Source of the DNA: an uncultured Kiritimatiellota bacterium
GTDB taxonomy: Bacteria > Verrucomicrobiota > Kiritimatiellia > RFP12 > UBA1067
Reading direction: 5' to 3'
DNA: 41,848 nt
NCBI GenBank assembly: GCA_934675625.1
Contig: CAKURH010000021.1
Span: 1 to 41,848 of the forward strand
In this document: positions 6,160 to 15,249 of the stretch, piece by piece
Numbering within the stretch: the stretch's first letter is position 1
Layout of the letters: the number at the start of each line of letters is the position of its first letter
Program-made: the position numbers and the translations under genes
The notes under the pieces: model-generated
Databases searched by the model: none
Seen by the model: only the letters and a program-made list of their open reading frames with translations
What the model was told of the DNA's origin: nothing

Positions 6160-8681
6160 ATGAACGTCAAAAACGACAAGATATCTAGGGGGGGGGGGGG
6201 GGGCACCACCGTAGAAGGCTGTTTCGGAACGGCTGCGCACTTTTGGCCCTGTCGTCCGTTCCGCTCGTTTCCGTGGCGGAGATTCCGCTCGCGGCGAGCA
6301 AGGACACCGTGGCTTTCTATCCGATGACCGAAAGCGCGGTCGGGACTGTCTTCAAGACGCTTCGGTCGGATGGTGCGCACTTCGGCACGAACACCCAGAT
6401 GCGCAGCTCCGTCGTCCGCGCAGATGTCGATGTCGCCAAATGCTCGGTCTGGACGCGTTTCTACGGGCCGGAATATGCCGAGGTGTCCGCTGACGTGCCT
6501 GGCTCGTATCTGTTCGCCAACGCGACGGATTCCCTGCCCATGTCCGATTCGTACTGCAGTCTGCGCTTCGTCGACTTGAAGTCCGGCTCGACGCAGCCAA
6601 GCGCGTGGATCGACGGCTTTGGCGTCGAACTCGCAAAGCGCGCGGCGTGGACGCTGGAGTTCTTCGTCAAGGACGACGGGGCGACGCCCGGCCTGATTGC
6701 GTCCTTCAACCTGACGGAAGCGAAGGAAGCGGCGAACATCAAGCTGCAGTGGCCGAATGCGGCGAAGGATTCCGAAGCCTACCTCTATTCGGATTTCGAC
6801 GGCTACAGCGGGTCGACGAACCGTTCGTCGGTCGATGTGGACATGTCCCTTCGCGACGGCGCGTGGCACCATGTCGCGCTCGTCTATTCGCAGCCGGACG
6901 AGAGCCAGCACGGCACGATCCGGCTCTTCGTCGACTACAAGACGGGGACTGGGGCGTGCCGCGTCAAGCGGACGCCGAACTGCACGCCCGGCACGGAATT
7001 CCGCATCCGCGGCAACATCGGCGGCGGATCGATCTGCGCGATTCGACTGACGGACATGGCCCTGACGGCGGACGGGTTCATGCGCGCGTCGGACGCCGCC
7101 GTGCGCGACACCGCAGACCGCATCGCCTTCTATCCGCTGGACGACCAGCCGGCGGGCACGGTCTGGACGGCGGGCGAGACGGCCGTGCGCATCGAGAACG
7201 GCTACAGCAACACGGTCGCGAGCGCGTATCAGTCTGCTGGCGACAAGCTGGTTCTCATGGCGACGGCCGCCGCCGGGCAGACGGGACAGGCGTTCGTCGC
7301 GACGAACGACGTGCCCGCGAGATACGTCTATGCGTCCGTCAACGCCGACAGGCCGTGCCGGGAACTCACGTCCGCATTGTTCATGAACGATGCGACGAAG
7401 CTCTCGCCGACGACGGACAGCGGCCTCGTCAACGCCTATTTCGAGACGCAGAAACTGGCGAAAGACCTTGCCGCCGTGTCAACGTGGACGTGCGAGTGGT
7501 TCGTCAAGTTCGCGCGGACCGAAGGCAAGCAGATCCTGTATGACATCCTCTACAAGGACGGCGACGCGACCAACTCGAAGTTCGCGCTGAACGTCACGTC
7601 CGCGAACGTGATCGAGCTGTCGAACACGAGCAAGGCGGGCGGCACGTGGAACCCGGCCGCGCGGACGTCCGTCGCCTACCCGGACATCGACAGCCTTGCC
7701 GACGGCAAATGGCATCACCTCGCGATTGTCTGCGCAGGCGACAAGATGCGGCTCTACTGCGACTATGCGCTGGCGTCGGAAGAGATCGCCGTGCGGCGCG
7801 ATGCCGCGCTGGCGCCGGGCGAGCTGCGCTTTGGCGAGGGCGGCGTGCGGGCGACGTTCTCTTGCCTGCGCGTCACGGCGGCGGCGCTGGAGCCGCGTGA
7901 ATTCCTGTATGCCTCGGATTCCGCCGACGGCGTGCTCGAGCGGAAGACAGGCTGGAGTTGGCGGTTGGAAGGCAAGAAGGGGACGGCGGTCGTTTCGGCG
8001 GTTGCGACCGAAACGCCGATCCGCGAGGACGGTCTCTATTTCCAGTCGAATGCGCGCGGCTACACGGGTTTCCGCGTGGGCGATGGTACGCTGACGCATG
8101 CGGCGACGCCCGTCGGGCACATGCGACTCGTTTCGGACGAAGCCGACGGACGCAATCGCACAGGCGTGACGGGCGAGAATGCCTGGCTGCGGAGCGACGT
8201 CGGCGCACCGCTGTGCGAACCGGGCCGCGTCTACACGCTGGAAGCCGTCGTCCGGACCGAGCAACCGTCGTCGTCGGCGACCGTCGTGGGCGTGGAGTCC
8301 GCGTCCGGCGACACGAGCTGGCGTCTGAAGGTGACGGAGGCTGGCGCACTGGTGTTGGACGTCGCTGAAAGCGACGGGACGATCGTCTCGAAGACGATTC
8401 AGTCGGAGGGCTTTGCAGACACGCCGCATCATTTGGCGGTCGCCGTCGACCTGCTGGCGCGGACGTTCGACGTCTTTCTCGACTATGTGCGCGTTGGCGG
8501 CTTTGATGCATCTGAACTGACGGGGCTTCTTGTTGATGGGGCGCATGTCGTCGCGGGCGGCGGGTGCGGGCTCGCGTCCGTCACAGGCGTCGTGGACGAG
8601 ATTCGCCTGATGCGTAGCTTGCTGGACGCCTCGGGCTTTGTCCGCTTCAAGGACACGGGGCTTGCCCTTGTGATTCGGTAA
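6160..8681 (+). CDS. Exported protein with three LamG-like domains; reading frame interrupted at a G16 tract
   Basis: The start is the ATG at 6160, behind ACGAAAGGAAAC. As sequenced, this frame reads through G16 and stops at TGA 6325-6327 (55 aa). One extra G (or two fewer) joins the ATG to the downstream frame and gives about 840 aa. Its N-terminus, HHRRRLFRNG then CALLALSSVPLVSVA, is a normal signal peptide lying just after the tract. Without the shift, a TTG at 6243 is the first start, with no Arg-rich region. Three concanavalin A-like/LamG units follow, each with a WHH or PHH signature (DGAWHHVALVYS, DGKWHHLAIV, PHHLAVAVDLL). Such domains bind glycans or coat surfaces. The C-terminus ends TGLALVIR, a motif shared with the protein at 22689. 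It heads a four-gene operon; the next start is 15 nt after its stop. Confidence 0.8.
6188..6203 (+). repeat. Homopolymeric G16 tract, candidate phase-variation switch
   Basis: Sixteen G residues starting nine codons after the ATG at 6160. Tract lengths of 14 or 17 put the start codon in frame with the signal peptide and the 2.4-kb LamG frame; 16 does not. Such tracts mutate by slipped-strand mispairing in other bacteria. The exact count may be a consensus or assembly value. Confidence 0.85.
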
Positions 8682-8696
8682 ACGGGAGACGATGCG

Positions 8697-11600
8697 ATGC
8701 CAATCTGGATGCGGAGGATTCTGTTTGTCGCGGCGGTTGCGGTCGCCGCAGGAGCGTCGGCCGCCGATTCGGTGTTTGCGCCGGCCCTGTTCTGGTGGTG
8801 GAACTCGAAGCTGGATGCTGCCGCGCTGAACGCGCAAGTCGATGCGTTCTGCCGCCAGGGGGCGCGGGCGCTGTGCATCCATCCCTTCCCGAAAGGCTGG
8901 CGGCCGAATCGCTTTCCCTGCGACATGTCGCCCGACTACCTGACGGACGGCTATCTCAAGGTCTATTCGGCTGTCACGGATCATGCCGCGCGCCTCGGCA
9001 TGAAATGCTGGCTCTACGACGAGGGCGGCTGGCCGTCGGGCGGCGCGTGCGGGCAGGTCCTTGCGAGCGACCCGGACAGGTTCGCCCGGCGGTGGATGCA
9101 GCTGGTTGACGGCAAGCCGTCCGTCGTGGTCGAACGGCACGACCCGGCGGAGGGAGCGGGGTATCCGTCCGTCATCGAGCCGGGCGTGACCGGGCGGTTC
9201 CTTGCGCTCACGCACGAGCGGCTGAAGGGCGCCATTGGGCGGCACTTCGGGGCGTCCGTGCTGTGGGCGTTTACGGACGAGCCGCAGATGCCGTGCGGCT
9301 ACCGCTATGCGTGGACAAGCGACTTCGAGGCCGAGTTCCGGCGGCGCAAAGGCTATGACATTTCGCCGCATCTGCCGCAGATGCTGGCGCGCGGCCCGTC
9401 GGACGAGAAGACGAAGGGCGTCCGCATCGACTACTGGGACGTGCTGAGCCGGCTGTTCGTGGAACGCTATCTCCTGCCGGTGCGCGACTGGTGCCGCGCC
9501 AACCGCCTGCAGTCCGGCGGGCACCTGGACGGTGACGACGGCCTGCTGCGCACGGTCACGCACGGGCATGGACATGCGCTGCGGGCGTTGCGCGCGATGG
9601 ACATCCCCGGCGTGGACGCGATCTGGCGGCAGATCCATCCGGATGCCGCCTATTCGCCCTATCCGCGCTACGCCTCGTCGGCGGCGCACCAGATTGGCGC
9701 GAAACGTGTCTTGTCCGAAAGCTTCGCGATCTACGGCGAAACGCTGTCGCCAGACGTCATGAAGTATGTCGTCGACTTCCAGATGGTGCGCGGCGTCAAC
9801 CAGTTCGTCTTTGCGTTCGCGAGTTCCTCCACGGCCGGGAACTTCATGTCGCTCGGCGATCCGCATTGGGGGGCGTGCGATCCGAAGTGGAACTACGTGA
9901 AGCCGTTCATGGACTACGTGACGGCGTCCTGCGAGCGCCTGGCGCAGGGACGTCCCGACGTGCAGGTCGGCGTCTACTACGACGTGAAGGCCGTTTGGGC
10001 CAGCTCGTTCACGGAGGACGACGAGGGCCGCCGCGCGGCGGCCGCCCAGACGGAGGTGGCGCGGAATCTCGAATCTCGGCAGGTCGATTTCGACTTCGTC
10101 GACGACGACCTCATCGAGGAAGGTCGCTTGCCCTATCGTGCGCTCGTGCTGCCGACATGTGCGCGACTGAGCGAGACTGCGCGGTCGCGGCTGACGGCGT
10201 TCAAGGAGAGGGGCGGGCTTGTCCTGCGGCCGGACCAGCTTGACCGTGCGCCGCGAACCTGCCGCGTGGAAGGGGCGGGGCGCGAGGCGATCCGCGTCAC
10301 GAAGCGGATCCTGGACGATGGGGCGGTCGATTATTTTCTCGTCAATGAATCGGCTCAGGTGACGGCCGTTTGCGTGACGTTTGCGGAAGGCGCGTCCCGG
10401 ACGGTCGCGTTTGATCCCCATGGCTCTGAGTTCGTGCGGATTTCGTCGTCGGGCGAGGCCCAGATGCGTCCGCCGCGTGTGGCGCCGCGCGGCGCGAAGA
10501 CCGTGCTGTCCGACGGCTGGACGGTGCGTCCGACGTGGCGCGTCAAGCCCGGCGCTTCCGATTTCGACTGCGCCGAGACGCCGTCCGAACCGCCGTGCGC
10601 GTGCCGGTTGGGCGACTGGGGACCGTATCTGGGGACGAATTTCAGCGGACGGGCGACGTATCGGATTTCCTTCGTCTCGGAGGCGGGGGCGGCTGAACTC
10701 GATCTGGGGCGTGTCGCCCTGTGCGCGGCTGCGAAGCTGAACGGCCAGGCTCTCCCGGCGAAGTTCTTCGGGCCTTTCCGCTGGGACGTTGCGCTGGTGG
10801 CGGGCGAAAACGTGCTGGAGGTCGAGGTCGGCAACTCGCTTGCGAACGCGCTGATTCCCGAACTGGATCGCATCGGGCGCGATTTTCCGCCGCCGTCGTC
10901 CTATACGGCGCGGGAACGGGCGTTTTACGCGAAGGACGACTTGTCTTCGGGGCTGTTCGGCCCCGTGGCGGTCACGCGGCAATCGGTGTCTTCGGCAGTC
11001 GCGTCGCCCTACGGGTGCGTCGCGCACATTCCGGGGTGGCTCAACGACGAACGGATGCTCACGGCGGAGTTCGCGGCGATGAAGGCGGCGGGCATGCGGT
11101 GGGTGCGCTACGACGTCGAGCCGCGCAAGCTCAAAGGCAAGGACGGGGCGATGGACTTCACATTCCACGATCGCCTGCTCGCGGCGGTCGAGCTGGCGGG
11201 GCTTCAGGCGCTCCCGATTCTCTACGGCCCGGACAGCGCCACGGAAAAGCCGGCGGACATGGAACGCTATCGCGACTACATCCAGAAGTTCGTCCGTCAT
11301 TACGGGCGGCGGTTCCCCGTTGTCGAGATCTGGAACGAGGCGAACGTCGGACGCTTCTTCAAGGGGACGGACCCCAAGGACTACGCCGAGACGCTGACTG
11401 TGGCCCATGCGGCTGTCAAGTCCGTCGATCCGGGCGTCCGCGTTGCGTTCACGGGCACGTCGCACGTCCCGCTTGACTGGATCCGGGAGGTCTTCACGGC
11501 GGGCGCGACGAACGCCTTCGACATCATGAACGTGCATCCCTATGCGCATCCGTGGACGCCCGAAGGTTCGATCGACGTCGAGCTGGAGGGGCTCAAGGCG

Positions 11601-12893
11601 CTGATGGCGGAATTCGGCATCGGCGACAGACCAATCTGGATTACGGAACTCGGCTATCCGACGACGCTGCCCACGTTCCACGACATCGACGTGCTGCTGG
11701 GCGGCCTGAAGGTCGCGCAGCCCGAAAAGAAAAGCTGGCGCGTCATCCTGGCCGACCTGAAGGTTGACGGAACGGCGCCCGAACCGTTCGAGGCCGAGGC
11801 ATTGGAGGCCCTGTTGCCGCCGGGGAGCGTTGTCCGCGCCTGCACGCAGCGCGAGACAGTGCGCGCGCTGGAGGCGGGGGAGGCCGATGTGGTCGTCTAT
11901 CCGCCGACCGAGTGCTATCCAGCCGAGACGGAGGACGCCGTGCGGCGGTTCGTGGAGCGCGGCGGCGTGCTGGCGCAGTTCAGCGGTGCGCCGTGCTGGA
12001 AGGGGTATCGCGGGCGCGACCCCGTGCCGGGGCGGATGAACGGCGAATTCGCGCGCACCCTGCCGTTTGGCGTACGCGCGTATTGGAGTAAAGACGCCGC
12101 GTACCCCCGGTCGCTCGCCGTCCGGCCGACCGAGGCGGTTCGCGGCGTAAGTTCAGCGGCTCGCGCCTCTGACACAGGACAATCGGCTCACGCTACGGGC
12201 ACAGGCTCGTCCGACGTGCGGCTCGCGTCGCGGTATTTCGTGAGCGAGCGACTGCCGCCGGGCGGTTCGTTCGTGCCGCTCCTGACGGGGCGCGCCGCAG
12301 ACGGACGCGAAGTGACGGGCGCGGCGGTCGTGACGCTGGGTCAGGGAAAGGGCGCCATCATCGTCTGCGGCGTTCGTCCGAAGGGCTGTCCGGTGGCGAT
12401 TTCCGAAGAGACGCAGGCGAAATGGACGACGCGCGGACTCGCGCTCTGCTTTGCGGAAGGCGTCGAGGCCTATTTCTGCTACGAGCTGCGCTCGACGGAG
12501 ACGGAGCCGTTCTACAGCGAGCGCCATTTCGGGCTGACGCACGCCGACCTCACGCCGAAGCCCGCGTATGCGGCCTTTGCCGCGTTCACGAAGCTGCGTC
12601 CGGCGGGTTCCGTGCAAACGCCCGGCGCGTGGCATGACGCCGCACGGCGGCTCTATTGGCCGAGCTGGACGCGTCCGGACGGCACGCGGGCGGGCCTCGT
12701 CTGGACGACCGACGACGCGGCGTGGGCAACGCTCCGCTTCACGGGCGGCGTGCCGGAGCTGCGGACGCATCTCGGGCGCACGCTCGCGCCTGTCCGCGTC
12801 GGACTCGACACTTACAAGGTGAAACTTTCGGATGCGCCTGTCTTTTGGCTGGGCGCGGAACTCGTCGCCATCGGCGACCAAACGATCAAGTGA
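8697..12893 (+). CDS. Exported GH106-like enzyme fused to a clan GH-A (GH39-like) hydrolase
   Basis: 1398 aa with a signal peptide ending near ASA-AD (residue 22). Residues about 25-760 resemble GH106 alpha-L-rhamnosidases: FWWWN, WLYDEGGWPSGGACG, a FTDEP acidic site (E195), SESFAIYGE, then a jelly-roll FSGRATYRISF...NVLEVEVGN. From about 765 a second TIM barrel begins (SPYGCVAHIPGW). It has EIWNEANVG (E881, probable acid/base) and ITELGYP (E984, probable nucleophile), the clan GH-A pattern seen in GH39. Between about 1012 and 1260 a GATase-like Rossmann domain interrupts the barrel. The barrel then closes with FGLTHADLTPKPAYAAF. GGGAG lies 8 nt before the ATG at 8697. Two catalytic domains in one chain suggest sequential cleavage of a rhamnose-containing glycan. 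Linkage specificity cannot be read. Confidence 0.75.
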   Translation: MPIWMRRILFVAAVAVAAGASAADSVFAPALFWWWNSKLDAAALNAQVDAFCRQGARALCIHPFPKGWRPNRFPCDMSPDYLTDGYLKVYSAVTDHAARLGMKCWLYDEGGWPSGGACGQVLASDPDRFARRWMQLVDGKPSVVVERHDPAEGAGYPSVIEPGVTGRFLALTHERLKGAIGRHFGASVLWAFTDEPQMPCGYRYAWTSDFEAEFRRRKGYDISPHLPQMLARGPSDEKTKGVRIDYWDVLSRLFVERYLLPVRDWCRANRLQSGGHLDGDDGLLRTVTHGHGHALRALRAMDIPGVDAIWRQIHPDAAYSPYPRYASSAAHQIGAKRVLSESFAIYGETLSPDVMKYVVDFQMVRGVNQFVFAFASSSTAGNFMSLGDPHWGACDPKWNYVKPFMDYVTASCERLAQGRPDVQVGVYYDVKAVWASSFTEDDEGRRAAAAQTEVARNLESRQVDFDFVDDDLIEEGRLPYRALVLPTCARLSETARSRLTAFKERGGLVLRPDQLDRAPRTCRVEGAGREAIRVTKRILDDGAVDYFLVNESAQVTAVCVTFAEGASRTVAFDPHGSEFVRISSSGEAQMRPPRVAPRGAKTVLSDGWTVRPTWRVKPGASDFDCAETPSEPPCACRLGDWGPYLGTNFSGRATYRISFVSEAGAAELDLGRVALCAAAKLNGQALPAKFFGPFRWDVALVAGENVLEVEVGNSLANALIPELDRIGRDFPPPSSYTARERAFYAKDDLSSGLFGPVAVTRQSVSSAVASPYGCVAHIPGWLNDERMLTAEFAAMKAAGMRWVRYDVEPRKLKGKDGAMDFTFHDRLLAAVELAGLQALPILYGPDSATEKPADMERYRDYIQKFVRHYGRRFPVVEIWNEANVGRFFKGTDPKDYAETLTVAHAAVKSVDPGVRVAFTGTSHVPLDWIREVFTAGATNAFDIMNVHPYAHPWTPEGSIDVELEGLKALMAEFGIGDRPIWITELGYPTTLPTFHDIDVLLGGLKVAQPEKKSWRVILADLKVDGTAPEPFEAEALEALLPPGSVVRACTQRETVRALEAGEADVVVYPPTECYPAETEDAVRRFVERGGVLAQFSGAPCWKGYRGRDPVPGRMNGEFARTLPFGVRAYWSKDAAYPRSLAVRPTEAVRGVSSAARASDTGQSAHATGTGSSDVRLASRYFVSERLPPGGSFVPLLTGRAADGREVTGAAVVTLGQGKGAIIVCGVRPKGCPVAISEETQAKWTTRGLALCFAEGVEAYFCYELRSTETEPFYSERHFGLTHADLTPKPAYAAFAAFTKLRPAGSVQTPGAWHDAARRLYWPSWTRPDGTRAGLVWTTDDAAWATLRFTGGVPELRTHLGRTLAPVRVGLDTYKVKLSDAPVFWLGAELVAIGDQTIK

Positions 12894-12903
12894 GGAAGAG
12901 GAA

Positions 12904-15249
12904 ATGAAGAGACATCTCCTGTTGGGAAGTTGCCTGGCCGGTGGCCTGGCGTTTGCGCAGATGGACGAGACGGCGCAGTGGCAGCGCGCCATCGACGCGG
13001 CTGCGGCGGCGGGCGGCGGCCGCGTGACGGTTCCGGCGGGGCGGCATCTCGTCGGACAGCTCGACCTGCGGAGCAACGTCGAGATCCATCTGGCGGCCGG
13101 CGCGGTGCTGGAGGGCCTGCCCGGACTGGGGCACTACCGCGTCGTCGAGCTGCCGTTCTCCGAGGGGACGTGGAGCGCGATCCTCTTCGGGCTGAACGTC
13201 ACGAACGTGTCCGTCACGGGGGCGGGCGAGATCTTCGGCAACGGCACGGCGTGGAAGATCCCGGAGGACTACGGCGGCAATCAGGAGGGCCAGCGTGCGC
13301 GGGGCCTCTTCTTCGCCGACTCGAAGGGCATCCGGCTGGAGGGCTTCACGCTGCGCGACGCGGCGTGCTGGGGCGTCGTCTTCAAGCGCTGCGCGGACGT
13401 CACGGCGCGCCGCGTGACGATCGACAGCCACGGCAACGGCAACAACGACGGGTTCGACATCGAGGCGAAGGACGTCCTGATCGAGGACTGCATCGTCGAT
13501 GCGGGGGACGACTGCTACTGCGTGAAGTCGAATGACCCGGGCTTCACCGTCGAGAACGTGGCCGTGCGCCGGTGCGTCGCGCGCTCGCACTCGAACGGGT
13601 TCAAGATCGGGACGGCGACGCACGGCACGGTGCGGAACGTCCGCTTCGAGTCGTGCCGCGCCGAGGCGCCGACGCGGGACTTTTTGGACAACCGCCCGTC
13701 GTCGCCGAACTTCGGGCGGATGCACTTCTACCGTCCCGAGCTCGCGCACCTGGCGGTCGGCGGCGGGTTGGGCGCCGTCTCGATCGAGAACGTGGACGGC
13801 GGTCGGGTCGAGGGCGTCCGGGTGGACGGCCTCGACGTCGCGGGCTTCATGGTGCCGATTTTCGTGCGGGCGGGGACGCGGACGGGCCGCTCCTGCGGCA
13901 CGCCGCCGGGGAACCAGTACGTCTTCCGCGACATCGAAATCGCCAACGTCCGGGGCGTGAGCGAAAGCGGCTACGCCTCGTCGATCAGCGGCGTCACGGG
14001 CTGCCGCGTCCGGGACGTCCGCCTGCGGAACGTCGACGTCGTCTGCCGGGGCGCCGGGCGGGCGCGCTCGGCGGAGGCGGCCGCGCGGCCGGTGCCGGAC
14101 GTCGCGGGGAACTACCCCGAATGCAACATGTTCGGCGGGCTCCTGCCGGCGTACGGGCTCTGGGCCGACAAGGTCGACGGCCTGACGCTGGAGAACGTCA
14201 CGTTCCGGCTGCGGGATGGCGGCGAGGACGTCCGTCCGGCGGTCGTGCTGACGCCTGACGTGTGGGTGAAGCCGGCCTGGAAAGACTTGGAGATTCGCGT
14301 CACGAGCACGTTGGACGGCTCCTCGCAGCCCGGCTACCTGTACGTGCCACCGGCGGCGAAGGATCGGAAAGTTCCGCTTCTCGTCGTTCTGCATTCCTGG
14401 AGCTTTGGCTACGCTTTCACGCGCAGCCCCGGCGAATTCGGCTTGACGGAAAGCGTGAAGCGCGGCTGGGCGTTCTACTATCCGCATTTCCGGGGGCCAA
14501 ACGACCGTCCCGAAGCCTGCGGCAGCGACTTGGCCGTGCAGGACATCGCGGATGGCGTCGACTACGCGAAGGCGCACGCGAACATCGATCCCGACCGCGT
14601 CTATCTCTTGGGCGGCAGCGGGGGCGGACACATGGCCTTGCTGATGGCGGGGCGCCACCCGGAGATTTGGGCGGGCGTCGTCGCGGGCTGTCCCATCAGC
14701 GACGTCGGCCGCTGGCACGCGGAGACGTCCGCGATGACAAACGGCAACGCACGGTACGCGCGCATGCTGGAGGCGGTCTGCGGCGGCACGCCGCACATGC
14801 GCCCAGAGGAATACCGCCACCGTTCGCCCGTCACGTGGCTCGCGGCGGCGAAGGGCGTGCCGATTCAGATCCAGACGGGCATTCATGACGGACACCACGG
14901 CAACTCCGTGCCGGTCGGCCACGCCGTTCGCGCGTTCAACTGCCTCGCGGCGGACGCGGCGCGCGTTTCGGACGAGACGATTGCCTTCATGGAAAAGACG
15001 GAAACCGTGCCGTTGGCCGAACGATTCGTGGGGACAGACCCGTTCTACCCCGTCCCCGCACGCGAGATTTACCTGCGGCGCCGTTCGGGGAATGTGCTGC
15101 TGACGATCTTCAATGGCGGTCACTCCAGCAACTATGAGGCGGGGCTCTGGTGGCTCGCGCGCCAGCGGTGCGGTACGCCGGTTGACTGGTCGCTGCCGAC
15201 GGAACGCGACAAGACGGGCGCGGGGGACATTCAGGAAGTGACACGATGA
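12904..15249 (+). CDS. Exported GH28-type beta-helix enzyme fused to a carbohydrate esterase
   Basis: 781 aa; signal peptide MKRHLLLGSCLAGGLAFA-Q. Residues about 20-455 are a GH28 polygalacturonase-type right-handed beta-helix. It opens with GGGRVTVPAGRHLVGQLDL and has NNDGFD (180-185), the catalytic AGDDCYCVKS (D202, D203) and SHSNGFKIGT. Residues about 460-780 are an alpha/beta hydrolase with nucleophile S572 in LLGGSGGGHMALL and a likely catalytic His in FNGGHSSNY near the end. Similar esterases deacetylate pectin or xylan. The domain pair suggests coupled de-esterification and depolymerisation of a galacturonan. The ATG at 12904 follows GAGGAAGAGGAA. The frame is open upstream inside the previous gene but lacks a signal peptide there. 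The stop overlaps the next start (ATGA). Confidence 0.82.
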   Translation: MKRHLLLGSCLAGGLAFAQMDETAQWQRAIDAAAAAGGGRVTVPAGRHLVGQLDLRSNVEIHLAAGAVLEGLPGLGHYRVVELPFSEGTWSAILFGLNVTNVSVTGAGEIFGNGTAWKIPEDYGGNQEGQRARGLFFADSKGIRLEGFTLRDAACWGVVFKRCADVTARRVTIDSHGNGNNDGFDIEAKDVLIEDCIVDAGDDCYCVKSNDPGFTVENVAVRRCVARSHSNGFKIGTATHGTVRNVRFESCRAEAPTRDFLDNRPSSPNFGRMHFYRPELAHLAVGGGLGAVSIENVDGGRVEGVRVDGLDVAGFMVPIFVRAGTRTGRSCGTPPGNQYVFRDIEIANVRGVSESGYASSISGVTGCRVRDVRLRNVDVVCRGAGRARSAEAAARPVPDVAGNYPECNMFGGLLPAYGLWADKVDGLTLENVTFRLRDGGEDVRPAVVLTPDVWVKPAWKDLEIRVTSTLDGSSQPGYLYVPPAAKDRKVPLLVVLHSWSFGYAFTRSPGEFGLTESVKRGWAFYYPHFRGPNDRPEACGSDLAVQDIADGVDYAKAHANIDPDRVYLLGGSGGGHMALLMAGRHPEIWAGVVAGCPISDVGRWHAETSAMTNGNARYARMLEAVCGGTPHMRPEEYRHRSPVTWLAAAKGVPIQIQTGIHDGHHGNSVPVGHAVRAFNCLAADAARVSDETIAFMEKTETVPLAERFVGTDPFYPVPAREIYLRRRSGNVLLTIFNGGHSSNYEAGLWWLARQRCGTPVDWSLPTERDKTGAGDIQEVTR

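Noticed and set aside
7479..11681. 1400-codon open frame on the minus strand opposite the LamG and GH106-like genes
   Set aside because: Arg/His/Ala-rich, no domain or start signal, and it mirrors real genes with strong codon bias; a GC-rich shadow frame. The same holds for the long minus frames at 12886-15123, 15231-17273, 21169-22965 and 25147-30390.
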